64,000 nt of DNA from Halobacterium sp. KA-4 (GTDB taxonomy: Archaea; Halobacteriota; Halobacteria; Halobacteriales; Halobacteriaceae): contig NZ_JAJJZG010000005.1 of assembly GCF_021028995.1 (NCBI RefSeq), positions 1 through 64,000 of the forward strand, given 5' to 3'. Shown one piece after another: positions 24,844 to 33,293 of the stretch. Made by a program: the position numbers and the translations under genes. Position 1 is the first letter of the stretch; each line of letters starts with the position of its first letter. The notes below the pieces were generated by a model. The model had not been told where the DNA came from, did not search any database, and was given only the letters and a program-made list of their open reading frames with translations.

Positions 24844-25266
24844 ATGACGACACCACTCGCGTTCGCGGTCGCGTTCGTGGAACTGTTCGCCGGGTTGTCG
24901 ACGCCCGCGCAGGCTGGCGGCCCAATCAACGACTCTGTGATCGTGTTCGCGGGGAGCCTGCTCGTCGGCGGCGTCGCCATCCACGTCGCCGCGAGCTACG
25001 TCGCCGGTGCGGGCGAGTACGGCGACGCGGTCCTCACCGCGCTCCTCGGTGCCATCGTGTGGGCGCTCCTTGACGGGGTGCCGCTGATCGGCGGCCTGCT
25101 CGCGCTGGTCGCGTGGGTCGGCGTCATCAAGTGGCGCTACCCCGTCGGCTGGACACGCGCGGGCATCATCGGCGTCGCCGCGTGGGCCGTCGCGACCGTC
25201 GTCCTCGCCGCGCTCACGCTCGTCGGTATCGGGTCGCTCGACGCGCTCGGCGTGCCCGGGACATAA
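24844..25266 (+). CDS. Small integral membrane protein, unknown function
   Basis: 140 residues, four to five hydrophobic helices (PLAFAVAFVELFAGL, VIVFAGSLLVGGVAIHVAA, AVLTALLGAIVWALLDGVPLIGGLLALVAWVGVI, GIIGVAAWAVATVVLAALTLVGIG). The first segment ends STPAQA and might be a cleavable signal. No charged residues in the membrane parts suggest transport. Followed by the tRNA-Leu gene. Confidence 0.7.
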   Translation: MTTPLAFAVAFVELFAGLSTPAQAGGPINDSVIVFAGSLLVGGVAIHVAASYVAGAGEYGDAVLTALLGAIVWALLDGVPLIGGLLALVAWVGVIKWRYPVGWTRAGIIGVAAWAVATVVLAALTLVGIGSLDALGVPGT

Positions 25267-25305
25267 CGCAATTCTCATTTGCCTGCCTCGGATACGTCGA
25301 AGTGC

Positions 25306-25389
25306 GCGCGGGTAGCCAAGCCAGGAAAAGGCGTAGCGCTTAGGACGCTATCCCGTAGGGGTCCGCCGGTTCAAATCCGGTCCCGCGCA
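25306..25389 (+). tRNA. tRNA-Leu (anticodon UAG)
   Basis: Acceptor arm GCGCGGG (25306-25312) pairs with CCCGCGC (25382-25388), discriminator A. The anticodon stem is TAGCG/CGCTA around the loop CTTAGGA (anticodon TAG, reads CUN leucine). A long variable arm (TCCCGTAGGGG) marks a class II tRNA, and the T arm is GCCGG-TTCAAAT-CCGGT. CCA is not encoded. No intron visible. Confidence 0.95.
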
Positions 25390-25506
25390 TAAGCGAACGC
25401 AGTGAGCGATCATTTCTCGCATCGGGTCAAACCTGGTCCTAGCGCCCCATATTCCACTTTCACTACGGTTGGATCGGATTTTTGGGATGGGGAGCTCTGT
25501 ATTCCG

Positions 25507-25671
25507 ATGGATCCTGAATCCATGTCCACGGAATCTAAGTCCCTCGGTGTGTGCCCGGAGTGTGGTGCGGCCATCCCGTCGGGCGCGGTGCTCGTCGAGT
25601 ACGAGCGGAACGGCCACCAGGTGGTGTACGCCGAGTGTCCGGACTGTGTGGAGCCGGTCCACCCGAGTTAG
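25507..25671 (+). CDS. Small zinc-ribbon protein, unknown function
   Basis: 54 residues from ATG 25507, or 49 from ATG 25522. Two CxxC knuckles (VCPECGAAIPSGAVLVEYERNGHQVVYAECPDC) form a single zinc ribbon, as in the many haloarchaeal mini zinc-finger proteins. No partner is evident. It lies between the tRNA-Leu gene and the TetR operator. Confidence 0.72.
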   Translation: MDPESMSTESKSLGVCPECGAAIPSGAVLVEYERNGHQVVYAECPDCVEPVHPS

Positions 25672-25722
25672 GGGTTCTCACGCGCGGATAGCGGCACACG
25701 GCTTCTCCCTTCCGAACGCTTT

Positions 25723-25738
25723 TGACTGAATAGTCAGT
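25723..25738. promoter_or_regulatory. Interleaved palindromes: probable TetR operator
   Basis: TGACTGAATAGTCAGT contains two overlapping inverted repeats: TGACT-GAAT-AGTCA and ACTGA-ATAG-TCAGT, offset by 2 bp. It ends 19 bp before the start of the tetR gene, overlapping the expected promoter, so the encoded repressor would block its own operon. Two interleaved dyads suggest binding of two dimers. Confidence 0.7.
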
Positions 25739-25757
25739 AAGGGCTGGTAACACCAGT

Positions 25758-26354
25758 ATGGCGGCGCAACCGACCGACGAGATTCTGGACGCGACGTATC
25801 GTGCGCTCTGCGAGCACGGGTTCGCCGACCTCACCGTGCAGGACATCGCAGACAACTCCGAGAAGAGCAAGGCGACGATTCACTACCACTACGACAGCAA
25901 ACACGACCTCTTCGAGGCGTTCCTCGAGTACCTCTACGACGACTACACCGACCACGTCGACGAAGTCTCCGGGGAAACCCATCGCGAGCACCTACTTGCA
26001 CTCGTGGAGCTCTCGCTGGCGGAAGGCGGCGACGTCCCCGGCATCGACTTCCGGACGGCGATGCTCGAAATCAAGGCGCAAGCGCCCTACGACGAGGGGT
26101 TCCGGGAGCGCCTCACTGACTTCGATCAATACCTCACCGACCGCATCGAGGCAGTCGTCGCCGACGGTGTCGAAGCCGGCGGGTTCCACGACGACGTCGA
26201 CCCCGAGACGACCGCGGAGTTCCTCGTGACGACCATCAAGGGCGCACACACGCGCCGCGTCTCCGTGAACCACCCGCTCGACCGAATCCGGGAGACGCTC
26301 GCCGAGTACGTCGAGACCCGCCTCGTCGCCGACGGGGCGGAGGTGAACGCCTGA
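25758..26354 (+). CDS. TetR/AcrR-family transcriptional regulator
   Basis: 198 residues. The N-terminal helix-turn-helix (ILDATYRALCEHGFADLTVQDIADNSEKSKATIHYHYDSKHDLFEAFLEYLYDDY) is a standard TetR DNA-binding domain. The C-terminal helical part should hold a ligand pocket and dimer interface. Its stop overlaps the start of the MATE exporter by one base, and a palindromic operator precedes it. This is the typical arrangement of a repressor that releases a drug exporter when its ligand binds. Confidence 0.92.
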   Translation: MAAQPTDEILDATYRALCEHGFADLTVQDIADNSEKSKATIHYHYDSKHDLFEAFLEYLYDDYTDHVDEVSGETHREHLLALVELSLAEGGDVPGIDFRTAMLEIKAQAPYDEGFRERLTDFDQYLTDRIEAVVADGVEAGGFHDDVDPETTAEFLVTTIKGAHTRRVSVNHPLDRIRETLAEYVETRLVADGAEVNA

Positions 26355-27778
26355 TGGGGCTCCGAAGCCGGCTCAACTCCATCTTCAAGGGCCAGGAGGA
26401 GTTCGACCTGACCTCCGGGGACGTCGGGAAGCCGCTGTTCTTCCTCGCGCTCCCCATCGTCGTGACGAACCTCTTCCAGACGGCGTACAACCTTGCGGAC
26501 ACGTTCTGGCTGGGCCAGTACAGCACCGATGCACTCGCCGCCATCAGCTTCGGGTTCCCGATGGTGTTCCTGCTCATCTCGCTTGGCATGGGGCTCTCCG
26601 TCGCGGGCAGCGTACTGGTCGCCCAGCACACCGGTGCCGGCGAGCAACGCGAAGCCGAGTACGCGGCCGGACAGACGGTGACCTTCGCGGCTATCGCGTC
26701 CGCTCTACTCGGCGGTATCGGATACTTCTTCGTCGAGGACTTCCTCCGGCTGCTCGGCGCGTCCCAGGACGTCCTCCCGCTGGCGACCAGCTACATGGAG
26801 GTCATCGCGCTCGGACTGGCGTTCATGTTCGGCTTCTTCGTGTTCATCGCGCTGATGCGCGGATACGGCGACACGATTACGCCGATGCTCGTGATGTTCG
26901 GGTCGGTCGTGCTCAACATCGTCATCGACCCGTTCCTCATCTTCGGCTGGTGGGTGTTCCCCGAAATGGGTATCCAGGGCGCCGCCATCGCGACGGTGTT
27001 CTCGCGCGCGCTGGCGATGGTCGTCGGCCTCGCCATCATGTTCGAAGGATCGCGCGGCATCGAAATCCACCTCCGTGACATGGCGCCGGACTTCGGCTAC
27101 CTGCGCCGTCTGCTCCGCATCGGGCTGCCTGCCACCATCGAGGGGACAGGGCGCGCGCTCTCGATGAACCTGCTGTTGATCGTCGTCGCATTGTTCTCCG
27201 ACACGGTCGTCGCGGCGTACGGTATTGGGACGCGCGTGTTCTCGGTCATCTTCCTGCCCGCTATCGCGGTTGCGCGTGGTGTCGAGACGATGACCGGGCA
27301 GAACATCGGTGCCGGCAAACCCGATCGTGCAGAGGCAGCCACCGGCATCGCCGCGAAAGTCCTGTTCGGCGTGCTCACCGCAGCCGGCATCGTCACGTGG
27401 TTCACCGCGTCCGCCATCGCGGACGTGTTCACCACCGACCCGGCGGTCGTCTCGGTCACCACCGAGTTCCTCCGGTACGTCGCGCTGACGTTCGGGTTCA
27501 TCGGCATCATGCGGGCGTACACCGGCAGCTTCCGCGGGGCCGGCAAGACGCTCACCGCGGCCGCCATCTCCGTGCTGATGCTCGGCATCATCCGGCTGCC
27601 GGTGGCGTGGTTCTCCGCGCAGTCCATCGGCGAAACCGGCATCTGGCTGGCGTTCGCCGTCTCGAACGTCATCGGCGCCACCATCGCCTACCTGTGGTAT
27701 CGGCGCGGCACGTGGCGCGACGCCGACCTCACGGAGTCCGAGGCGGCGAGCCCGGACGCCGCTGCGACCGACGACTGA
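26354..27778 (+). CDS. MATE-family multidrug/sodium antiporter
   Basis: 474 residues with about 12 membrane helices. Family features: GKPLFFLALPIVVTNLFQTAYNLADTFWLGQYSTDALAAISFGFPMVFLL, GSVLVAQHTGAGEQREAEYA in the first half, and the equivalent GVETMTGQNIGAGKPDRAEAATG in the second, reflecting the two-fold repeat. MATE transporters expel organic cations in exchange for Na+ or H+. Co-transcribed with the TetR gene, which likely controls it. Substrate unknown. Confidence 0.93.
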   Translation: MGLRSRLNSIFKGQEEFDLTSGDVGKPLFFLALPIVVTNLFQTAYNLADTFWLGQYSTDALAAISFGFPMVFLLISLGMGLSVAGSVLVAQHTGAGEQREAEYAAGQTVTFAAIASALLGGIGYFFVEDFLRLLGASQDVLPLATSYMEVIALGLAFMFGFFVFIALMRGYGDTITPMLVMFGSVVLNIVIDPFLIFGWWVFPEMGIQGAAIATVFSRALAMVVGLAIMFEGSRGIEIHLRDMAPDFGYLRRLLRIGLPATIEGTGRALSMNLLLIVVALFSDTVVAAYGIGTRVFSVIFLPAIAVARGVETMTGQNIGAGKPDRAEAATGIAAKVLFGVLTAAGIVTWFTASAIADVFTTDPAVVSVTTEFLRYVALTFGFIGIMRAYTGSFRGAGKTLTAAAISVLMLGIIRLPVAWFSAQSIGETGIWLAFAVSNVIGATIAYLWYRRGTWRDADLTESEAASPDAAATDD

Positions 27779-27822
27779 GGACCTGCACTTCTTTTGCGTC
27801 GCGCGACGAACCCGCGACCGAG

Positions 27823-28434
27823 ATGCCCACTTGGTCCCGACGGCGTGCCCTCCAAGCACTCGGTACGGCAGCAGCGGCAACGCTCGCAGGATGTAGCGGC
27901 GAGGAGAGCAGCGGATTCGAAGAGCCGGCGACGAGACGACGTGGTGAACCGGTTACCGACTACAGTCTCCATACTGTGCGGCAGTCGAGTGTCGAGCCGT
28001 TGTTCTGGCGAGGCGAGCGCTCGACCAGAACGGAGCGACGCCCGGGCGGCCACATCTACGTCAGCGACGAGGACGACCTCAACGACGTAACGTTCGCCGA
28101 CAGCGACACCGCCGCGGAACTGGGGGCATTCGTCCAAGAGACGGACTACGACTCCGAGTCGGTGCTCGTCCAGTCGCGGGCCATCCAACAGTGCTACGAC
28201 CTCCGGCTCCGCGGCGTCTGGCGCGAGGACGACGGCCTCCAGACGTCGTTCTGTTCGAGCCTCCGTCCCGCGGACGCGGCGTGCAGCCGGGACGCCGAGG
28301 AGACGGTCGGCGTGGGTATCCGGCTGCCGTTCAGCGGCGAGGACTTCTCCTCGTTCGGGTCACGGTGGAGCAAGAGCTGCGACAAGCGGCCAGCCCCCGT
28401 CACCGCCGACGACAGTAGGGGTGGTGGGGTGTGA
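27823..28434 (+). CDS. Secreted lipoprotein, unknown function
   Basis: 203 residues from ATG 27823; the longer open frame lies in the MATE gene. Signal MPTWSRRRALQALGTAAAATLAGCSG has a twin arginine and lipobox LAGC, so Tat export and lipid anchoring are expected. The mature protein has four cysteines (QQCYD, SFCSSL, AACSRD, KSCDKR) that could form two disulfides. Its stop overlaps the next lipoprotein gene by four bases, so the two proteins probably act together. Confidence 0.75.
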   Translation: MPTWSRRRALQALGTAAAATLAGCSGEESSGFEEPATRRRGEPVTDYSLHTVRQSSVEPLFWRGERSTRTERRPGGHIYVSDEDDLNDVTFADSDTAAELGAFVQETDYDSESVLVQSRAIQQCYDLRLRGVWREDDGLQTSFCSSLRPADAACSRDAEETVGVGIRLPFSGEDFSSFGSRWSKSCDKRPAPVTADDSRGGGV

Positions 28435-29789
28435 CCGAACGGAGCCGTCGGGCGTTCCTCGCGGCCGGTGCGAGCGCGCTCGCGGTGACTGCTGGCTGTT
28501 CGCGGCTCCCGTTCGTCGGGGACGACGACTCAAGCGTCTCCTACGACTCCGAACGCCTCCGCAACGTTCCGGATTTGGACGCCGTGACGATTCCGGCGAC
28601 CCATCCCGGACCGGTACCGAACGCGCTCGCCGAAACCCACGCCAATCGGGCAGCGGCGCTGCTGGCGGAGGTTCCCGAGGACCCCGCGATTCCGAACGGA
28701 GTCGTCGCAGCCCGGATAGCCGACGACCGCGAGCACGCGGCCGAGAGCATCGCGGACCGGTCGACGGACGTCTCGACGCTCGAAGCGGTCGGTGGCTGGC
28801 GCTACGACCGCACTGACGCCGCTGAGGTCCGCGGTGCGTACGAGGCCGCGACCGGTTACGTAGACCCCGAAGGCTTGCGCGAACGCCAGGAGGTGATACG
28901 TGGGGACCTCCGCGCGTTCCGAGAGAACTGGGCGTACCGCGGCCGGAACGTCGTCGAGGCGGTCGCCGTCCATCGGAACGTCGAGGGCCTCGCGACGGAC
29001 GCGGGGGACGCACTCGTACCCGACCAGCCGTTCCCGGCGAACCCGAAGGACGCGGTTTTCGAGGTTGGGTCGCTGGTCAGTGAAGTAGAGGATGCCCGAG
29101 CATCCGTCGACGACGCCGCGGCGCTCCGCGACGCTTACACCGACGACGAGATGGCGGGCTACCGAGACGCCATCGCGACTGCGGCAGTCCGACTGGAACG
29201 CGTGACTGACGCGACGCGACACCGCGTAGACCCGTACGTGAGCGCGGAATCCGGCGTCTCCAACTTCCAACGTGACCTCGACGACACACCCGCTGAGTGG
29301 CTGTTCTGGCGGACGAAGTCCACCGCACGAACCTCCATCGAGTCGATGGAGTCGGCCATCGAGCGCGACGACTACGCGACCGCCGTCGCGGAGAGCGGTC
29401 GCGCGCTCGTCGGGCTGCTGGCGCTCGAAGCCGTCGTCGAAGCCATCCAGAACGGCGAGTATGGCATGCCACAGTCAACGGACGCGGTCGTCGATGCGCG
29501 GGAGCGAGCCGTGGATGCAGTAGTGGAGACCGAGACGATGGAGCCCCATTCGCTTACGGACGTGCTCGCGGTGCGGGCGCGGTCGGCGCTGCGGGACGGG
29601 GAACGCGAACTCGCGGGCAACCCCGACTACGAGTCGCACGAAGACGTTCCCGACCAGCGGGACGTCCGAAACGCCGTTGCGATGTACGCGCTCGCAGTCC
29701 ACGCCGCGGACGCGGTTCCGCCGGTCGCCGAACGAGTGACCGCGGTGCTCCGGGACGCGGTTCGCGGTGGGTCCGCGACGGACGGATAA
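28431..29789 (+). CDS. Large secreted lipoprotein, unknown function
   Basis: 452 residues with a GTG start inside the stop overlap (GTGA) of the preceding gene. Signal MTERSRRAFLAAGASALAVTAGCSRL has the twin arginine and lipobox TAGC. The mature part is almost wholly alpha-helical, acidic and without further cysteines (ETHANRAAALLAEVPED, AFRENWAYRGRNVVEAVAVHRNVEG, RTSIESMESAIERDDYATAVAESGRALVGLLALEAVVEAI). A helical solute-binding or scaffold role is possible but unproven. Confidence 0.75.
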   Translation: MTERSRRAFLAAGASALAVTAGCSRLPFVGDDDSSVSYDSERLRNVPDLDAVTIPATHPGPVPNALAETHANRAAALLAEVPEDPAIPNGVVAARIADDREHAAESIADRSTDVSTLEAVGGWRYDRTDAAEVRGAYEAATGYVDPEGLRERQEVIRGDLRAFRENWAYRGRNVVEAVAVHRNVEGLATDAGDALVPDQPFPANPKDAVFEVGSLVSEVEDARASVDDAAALRDAYTDDEMAGYRDAIATAAVRLERVTDATRHRVDPYVSAESGVSNFQRDLDDTPAEWLFWRTKSTARTSIESMESAIERDDYATAVAESGRALVGLLALEAVVEAIQNGEYGMPQSTDAVVDARERAVDAVVETETMEPHSLTDVLAVRARSALRDGERELAGNPDYESHEDVPDQRDVRNAVAMYALAVHAADAVPPVAERVTAVLRDAVRGGSATDG

Positions 29790-29802
29790 TCGCCCGCGAA
29801 CG

Positions 29803-30177
29803 TTACGTCTCGACGAGCAGCCGGTCGTACTCCGGCGGGAACTGGGAGGTAATGCCGCGGAACTCCGCCTCCGGGAGGACGTCGCTGAGACCACCGAGGA
29901 CGGCTTCCACGTAGTCCCAGGCGTCGTCCTCGTCGGCGTCTGCTTCCTCGGCGACGAACGCGACGAACTCGTCGACCGACAGCGACGTCGGGCCATCAGA
30001 CTCGGTGGGGAGTATCCAGTCGGCGGGGTCGCCGGCGAGGTGCTCGGCGATGTCTTCGGCTTCGCCGCGGGCGATGCGTCTCCCGAGCGCGGCAAGCACG
30101 GCTCGCGTTGCGGTGCGTGCCTCCGCCTCGGAGTCGAAGTCGGCGTGCCGACGTACTGCTTCGATGAGTTCGGTCAT
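29803..30177 (-). CDS. DUF2267 family protein
   Basis: 124 residues. The start MTELIEAVRRHADFDSEAEARTATRAVLAALGRRIARGEAEDIAEHLAGDPADWI and the second half DEFVAFVAEEADADEDDAWDYVEAVLGGLSDVLPEAEFRGITSQFPPEYDRLL match DUF2267, a two-part helical domain with a C-terminal LP..F segment. Function unknown. It ends 14 bp from the convergent lipoprotein gene. Confidence 0.85.
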   Translation of the reverse strand: MTELIEAVRRHADFDSEAEARTATRAVLAALGRRIARGEAEDIAEHLAGDPADWILPTESDGPTSLSVDEFVAFVAEEADADEDDAWDYVEAVLGGLSDVLPEAEFRGITSQFPPEYDRLLVET

Positions 30178-30319
30178 AGTGCAACGAGCGGGAGCCGCTC
30201 GTGGGGAGCGTCGAAGCGAGCCGGAAAGAGTCTGGGGGCCACAGCCACGGCAGCCAACTGTCAGACGGGCAGACGACGGGCGCTAACCTTTTTGCGCGTG
30301 GGGCGGCTTCCTCCAGTAA

Positions 30320-31132
30320 ATGGCTAGGCCACCGGAACTCCTCGAGGACGTGCTCGACGGCATCGACACGTTGCTCGTGTTCTCGCCGAGCGGGGCGTAC
30401 TACGACCGCGTGAAAGACGTCGAGGGAGCGGACGTGGTGGTCGTCGCCACGGAGAACTCCGTCGGCGCGGAGACGTTCGTGGAGTTGCCGCTGGCGTTCG
30501 ACGACGTCAAAGAGCGCATCCGATTTGGCATCGAAGGCGCGCTCACAGAGGGGGCCATCGAGGATGGCGACGAACTCGGCTGTGCAGCGCCGCTGTTCGG
30601 CGACGACATCGACATGGTCGCGCGTACGAAAGTCGACGAGTCCCGTCACTCCGGCATCTACGACCTGTTCGCGAACTCGCGGGCGGAACCCGGCGTCATC
30701 CGGGACGTCTTCGAGGTCGCCATCGAACTCGGGCAGAAGGGCCAGAAGGGCAAGCCCGTCGGCGCGCTGTTCGTTGTTGGGGACGCCGGGAAGGTGATGA
30801 ACAAGTCCCGCCCGCTCTCTTACAACCCCTTCGAGAAGAGCCACGTCCACGTCGGCGACCCCATCGTGAACGTGATGCTCAAGGAGTTCTCGCGGCTGGA
30901 CGGCGCGTTCGTCATTAGCGACTCCGGGAAGATCGTCTCCGCGTACCGCTACCTCGAGCCCAGCGCCGAGGGTACCGACATTCCAAAGGGCTTGGGTGCG
31001 CGACATATGGCCGCGGGCGCCATCACGCGGGATACGACCGCTGTCGCCATCGTGCTCTCTGAATCCGACGGCCTCGTGCGGGCGTTCAAGGGCGGCGAAC
31101 TCGTCCTCGAACTCGACCCTGAGGAGTACTGA
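30320..31132 (+). CDS. dacZ: Diadenylate cyclase DacZ (cyclic di-AMP synthase)
   Basis: 270 residues. A C-terminal DAC domain carries the substrate motif DGAFVISDSG (about residue 194) and GLGARHMAAGAITRDT (about 225-235, the RHR-like motif). The N-terminal part (DGIDTLLVFSPSGAYYDRV...) is the archaeal DacZ-specific alpha/beta domain. It condenses two ATP into c-di-AMP, which in haloarchaea controls osmotic responses and is essential in Haloferax. One base separates its stop from the MscS gene, tying the signal to an osmotic-safety channel. Confidence 0.93.
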   Translation: MARPPELLEDVLDGIDTLLVFSPSGAYYDRVKDVEGADVVVVATENSVGAETFVELPLAFDDVKERIRFGIEGALTEGAIEDGDELGCAAPLFGDDIDMVARTKVDESRHSGIYDLFANSRAEPGVIRDVFEVAIELGQKGQKGKPVGALFVVGDAGKVMNKSRPLSYNPFEKSHVHVGDPIVNVMLKEFSRLDGAFVISDSGKIVSAYRYLEPSAEGTDIPKGLGARHMAAGAITRDTTAVAIVLSESDGLVRAFKGGELVLELDPEEY

Positions 31133-31133
31133 C

Positions 31134-31910
31134 ATGCAAGTCGATTTCAGTCCGGTACTGGACCCCGACTTCCGGTACGTGCTCGCCGTCGCGGTGCTGT
31201 TCGCAGGGCTCGCGCTCGGCTACCTGATTGGCCGTGTGAACGAGCGCCTACTGTTGGCGCTGGACGTCGACAAGGCCGTCGAGGGGACGAGCATCGAGCG
31301 CATGGCCCACGACATCGGAGCGTCCACGGTGTCGCTGGTCGCGCGGCTGACGTCGTGGATAATCTACGCGTTCGCGGTGCTGGTCGCGCTCGAAGTTGCT
31401 CGGCTCACCGTCCAGGACGCGGTCTGGTACCCAATTGTCGGCTTCCTCCCGTCGGTCGTGATTGCGGTCGCGGTGCTGTTCTTCGGCGTACTCGCGGGAG
31501 ACAAGGCGGAGCTGTTCGTCAGCGAGCGACTGCGAAGCGTGAAGGTGCCGGAGATGTCGGTCCTCCCGAAGGCCGTGAAGTACAGCGTCCTGTTCGTCGC
31601 GGCGCTAGTCGCCCTCTCACAGGTCGGCGTCGCTATCGACGCGCTGCTCGTGTTGCTGGCAGCGTACGTCGGGGCGCTCATCATATTCACGGCGGTCGCC
31701 ACGCACCAACTGTTGACGTCCGCAGCGTCCGGTGCCTACCTCCTGTTACGGCAGCCGTACGGCATCGGCGACCGCGTCGCTATCGGCGAGCACGAGGGCA
31801 TCGTCCAGGAGGTGAACGTCTTCGTGACGCGCGTCGAGGACGACGGTCGGGAGTACGTGCTTCCGAACCACCTCGTGTTCAAGCGCGGCGTCGTCGTGGT
31901 GCGCGAATGA
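31134..31910 (+). CDS. MscS-family mechanosensitive channel
   Basis: 258 residues from ATG 31134. About four to five membrane helices, then the MscS beta-domain: ASGAYLLLRQPYGIGDRVAIGEHEGIVQEVNVFVTRVEDDGREYVLPNHLVFKRGVVVVRE. The protein stops soon after the beta-domain, lacking the larger alpha/beta vestibule of E. coli MscS. Such channels open when membrane tension rises after osmotic down-shock. Middle gene of a tight dacZ-mscS-membrane protein operon (1-bp gap before, 4-bp overlap after). Confidence 0.9.
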   Translation: MQVDFSPVLDPDFRYVLAVAVLFAGLALGYLIGRVNERLLLALDVDKAVEGTSIERMAHDIGASTVSLVARLTSWIIYAFAVLVALEVARLTVQDAVWYPIVGFLPSVVIAVAVLFFGVLAGDKAELFVSERLRSVKVPEMSVLPKAVKYSVLFVAALVALSQVGVAIDALLVLLAAYVGALIIFTAVATHQLLTSAASGAYLLLRQPYGIGDRVAIGEHEGIVQEVNVFVTRVEDDGREYVLPNHLVFKRGVVVVRE

Positions 31911-32470
31911 GTCCGGTCGCCTCCATATTGGCGATCGTGGGCTGGGCGGTGCTCACTGTCGGTGGCTACGCGATGATTGCCAGCGGCGACCGACGAGCGT
32001 GGGCGCGCGAGCACGGGTCGCGGTGGACGCTGTGGCTCGGCGCGCTCACCGGCGTGCTGATAGCCGTCGCAGCGGGGTCGTTCTCCGTGTGGGAACAGGC
32101 GGGCGTCTATCTGCTCGCAGTCGCCGGCGTACTCGGGTACACAGCAGGTGCCACCGCGGCAGCAGGCGCAGCAGGGCTCGCAGATGCTGCGACCAGCGAC
32201 GGCGCACCGTTTGCACGCCGCGTACGAGCGTTCTGGTACGCGTCGGCGGTCTACTTCCGGGGGACGCGAGCGGCGTTCGCGCTGGCCTTCCTGGCGTTCG
32301 CGCTGGCCGCTATCGTCGCGGGCGTCTCCGTCAACCCCGTACTACGCACAATCGGCTCGTTCTCGGTCGGCGGCGCGTTCGCGTGTCTCACTGCGCTCGC
32401 CGCCACTGGCGTGTTCGTTCCGGGAAGCTACGACGAGGGCGCGGCGGAGCGCGTTCGCGCGACGCACTAG
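31907..32470 (+). CDS. Multi-pass membrane protein in the dacZ-mscS operon
   Basis: 187 residues from the ATG that overlaps the MscS stop (ATGA). Helices: SILAIVGWAVLTVGGYAMIAS, WTLWLGALTGVLIAVAAGSF, GVYLLAVAGVLGYTAGATAAAGAAGL, FALAFLAFALAAIVAGVSV and VGGAFACLTALAATGVFVPG. No family recognised. Translational coupling to the channel suggests a shared role at the membrane. Its TAG stop lies in a CTAG shared with the convergent acyltransferase. Confidence 0.75.
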   Translation: MSPVASILAIVGWAVLTVGGYAMIASGDRRAWAREHGSRWTLWLGALTGVLIAVAAGSFSVWEQAGVYLLAVAGVLGYTAGATAAAGAAGLADAATSDGAPFARRVRAFWYASAVYFRGTRAAFALAFLAFALAAIVAGVSVNPVLRTIGSFSVGGAFACLTALAATGVFVPGSYDEGAAERVRATH

Positions 32471-32991
32471 CGCTCGTCGTAGTCCAGCGGTTCGGCAGGG
32501 ACGCCAGCGACTGTCCTGCCAGGTGGCACGTCGTCGGTGACCAACGAGTTCGCGGCGACCTGCGCGTCCTCGCCGATGCGGACGCCAGGAAGGACGATTG
32601 CGCCCGCACCGATCATCGCGCGGTCGCCGACGACGACCTCGCCGGTTCGATACTCGTCTTGGAGGAACTCGTGGCAGAGCAGCGTAGCGTCGTAGCCGAC
32701 GACGGCATTCTCGCCGACGGTGACGAGTTCCGGCCAGAAGACGTCGGGCGTTGATTCCAGTCCCCACGACGCGCCCGAGCCGACCGTAACGCCGAGCCGG
32801 CGAAGTAGCCAGTTCTTCGCGCGGAGGCTCGGGCAGATGCGCGCGAGTACGACGACGACGTAGTTGAGCGCGACCCGTAACGGGTGTTTGGCGTCCGGCC
32901 AGTGCCACAGGGAGTTGCGGCGGCCGGGAGTCGGATTCCGGTCGAGGCGGTCGTGGCGCGACACGCTCGCGGGTTCGTGGGCGGCCGTCAT
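32467..32991 (-). CDS. Hexapeptide-repeat acyltransferase
   Basis: 174 residues. The left-handed beta-helix repeats are visible (GVTVGSGASWGLES, VTVGENAVVGYDATLLCHEF, GEVVVGDRAMIGAGAIVLPGVRIGEDAQVAANSLVTDDVPPGRTVAGVPAEPL). The C-terminus is like that of maltose/galactoside O-acetyltransferases. It probably transfers an acetyl group from acetyl-CoA to a sugar or related small molecule; acceptor unknown. Converges on the dacZ operon with a four-base overlap. Confidence 0.88.
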   Translation of the reverse strand: MTAAHEPASVSRHDRLDRNPTPGRRNSLWHWPDAKHPLRVALNYVVVVLARICPSLRAKNWLLRRLGVTVGSGASWGLESTPDVFWPELVTVGENAVVGYDATLLCHEFLQDEYRTGEVVVGDRAMIGAGAIVLPGVRIGEDAQVAANSLVTDDVPPGRTVAGVPAEPLDYDER

Positions 32992-33045
32992 GAACCTACG
33001 TGTTCCCCGCTGACGCCGGGTGTACGACTACTGTCGAAGGTAGGA

Positions 33046-33053
33046 TTTATTAT
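33046..33053 (+). promoter_or_regulatory. TATA box and palindrome before the small HTH gene
   Basis: TTTATTAT lies 28-35 bp before the ATG at 33081, an unusually good TATA for this GC-rich DNA. Seven bases on, the 8-bp palindrome ACTATAGT (33060-33067) lies between box and start, where an autorepressor could bind. Confidence 0.6.
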
Positions 33054-33080
33054 CGTCGAACTATAGTCGGCAAACGACGA

Positions 33081-33293
33081 ATGTCTACTCGACAGCTGCC
33101 GACTGGGGTGGAGTCGCCGCGCGGGAAGCTGGTTTATCTCTACCTCTCCACGAACGAGAGCGCGACGCTGGACGAACTCCATGGCGAACTCGACGTCCCA
33201 CGCATCACGCTGTACAGCGTGCTGAAGACGCTACGCAACCGCGGGGTCGTTGAGCAGGACGGCGACAGCTACGTCGCTGCGCGCCCGCTCTAG
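33081..33293 (+). CDS. Small winged-helix (TrmB/MarR-like) protein
   Basis: 70 residues from ATG 33081. Nearly all of it is one helix-turn-helix with a wing: GKLVYLYLSTNESATLDELHGELDVPRITLYSVLKTLRNRGVVEQDGDSYVAARPL. No ligand domain is present. Probably a compact DNA-binding regulator; targets unknown. Its TAG stop lies in a CTAG shared with the convergent HEWD-like gene. Confidence 0.82.
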   Translation: MSTRQLPTGVESPRGKLVYLYLSTNESATLDELHGELDVPRITLYSVLKTLRNRGVVEQDGDSYVAARPL

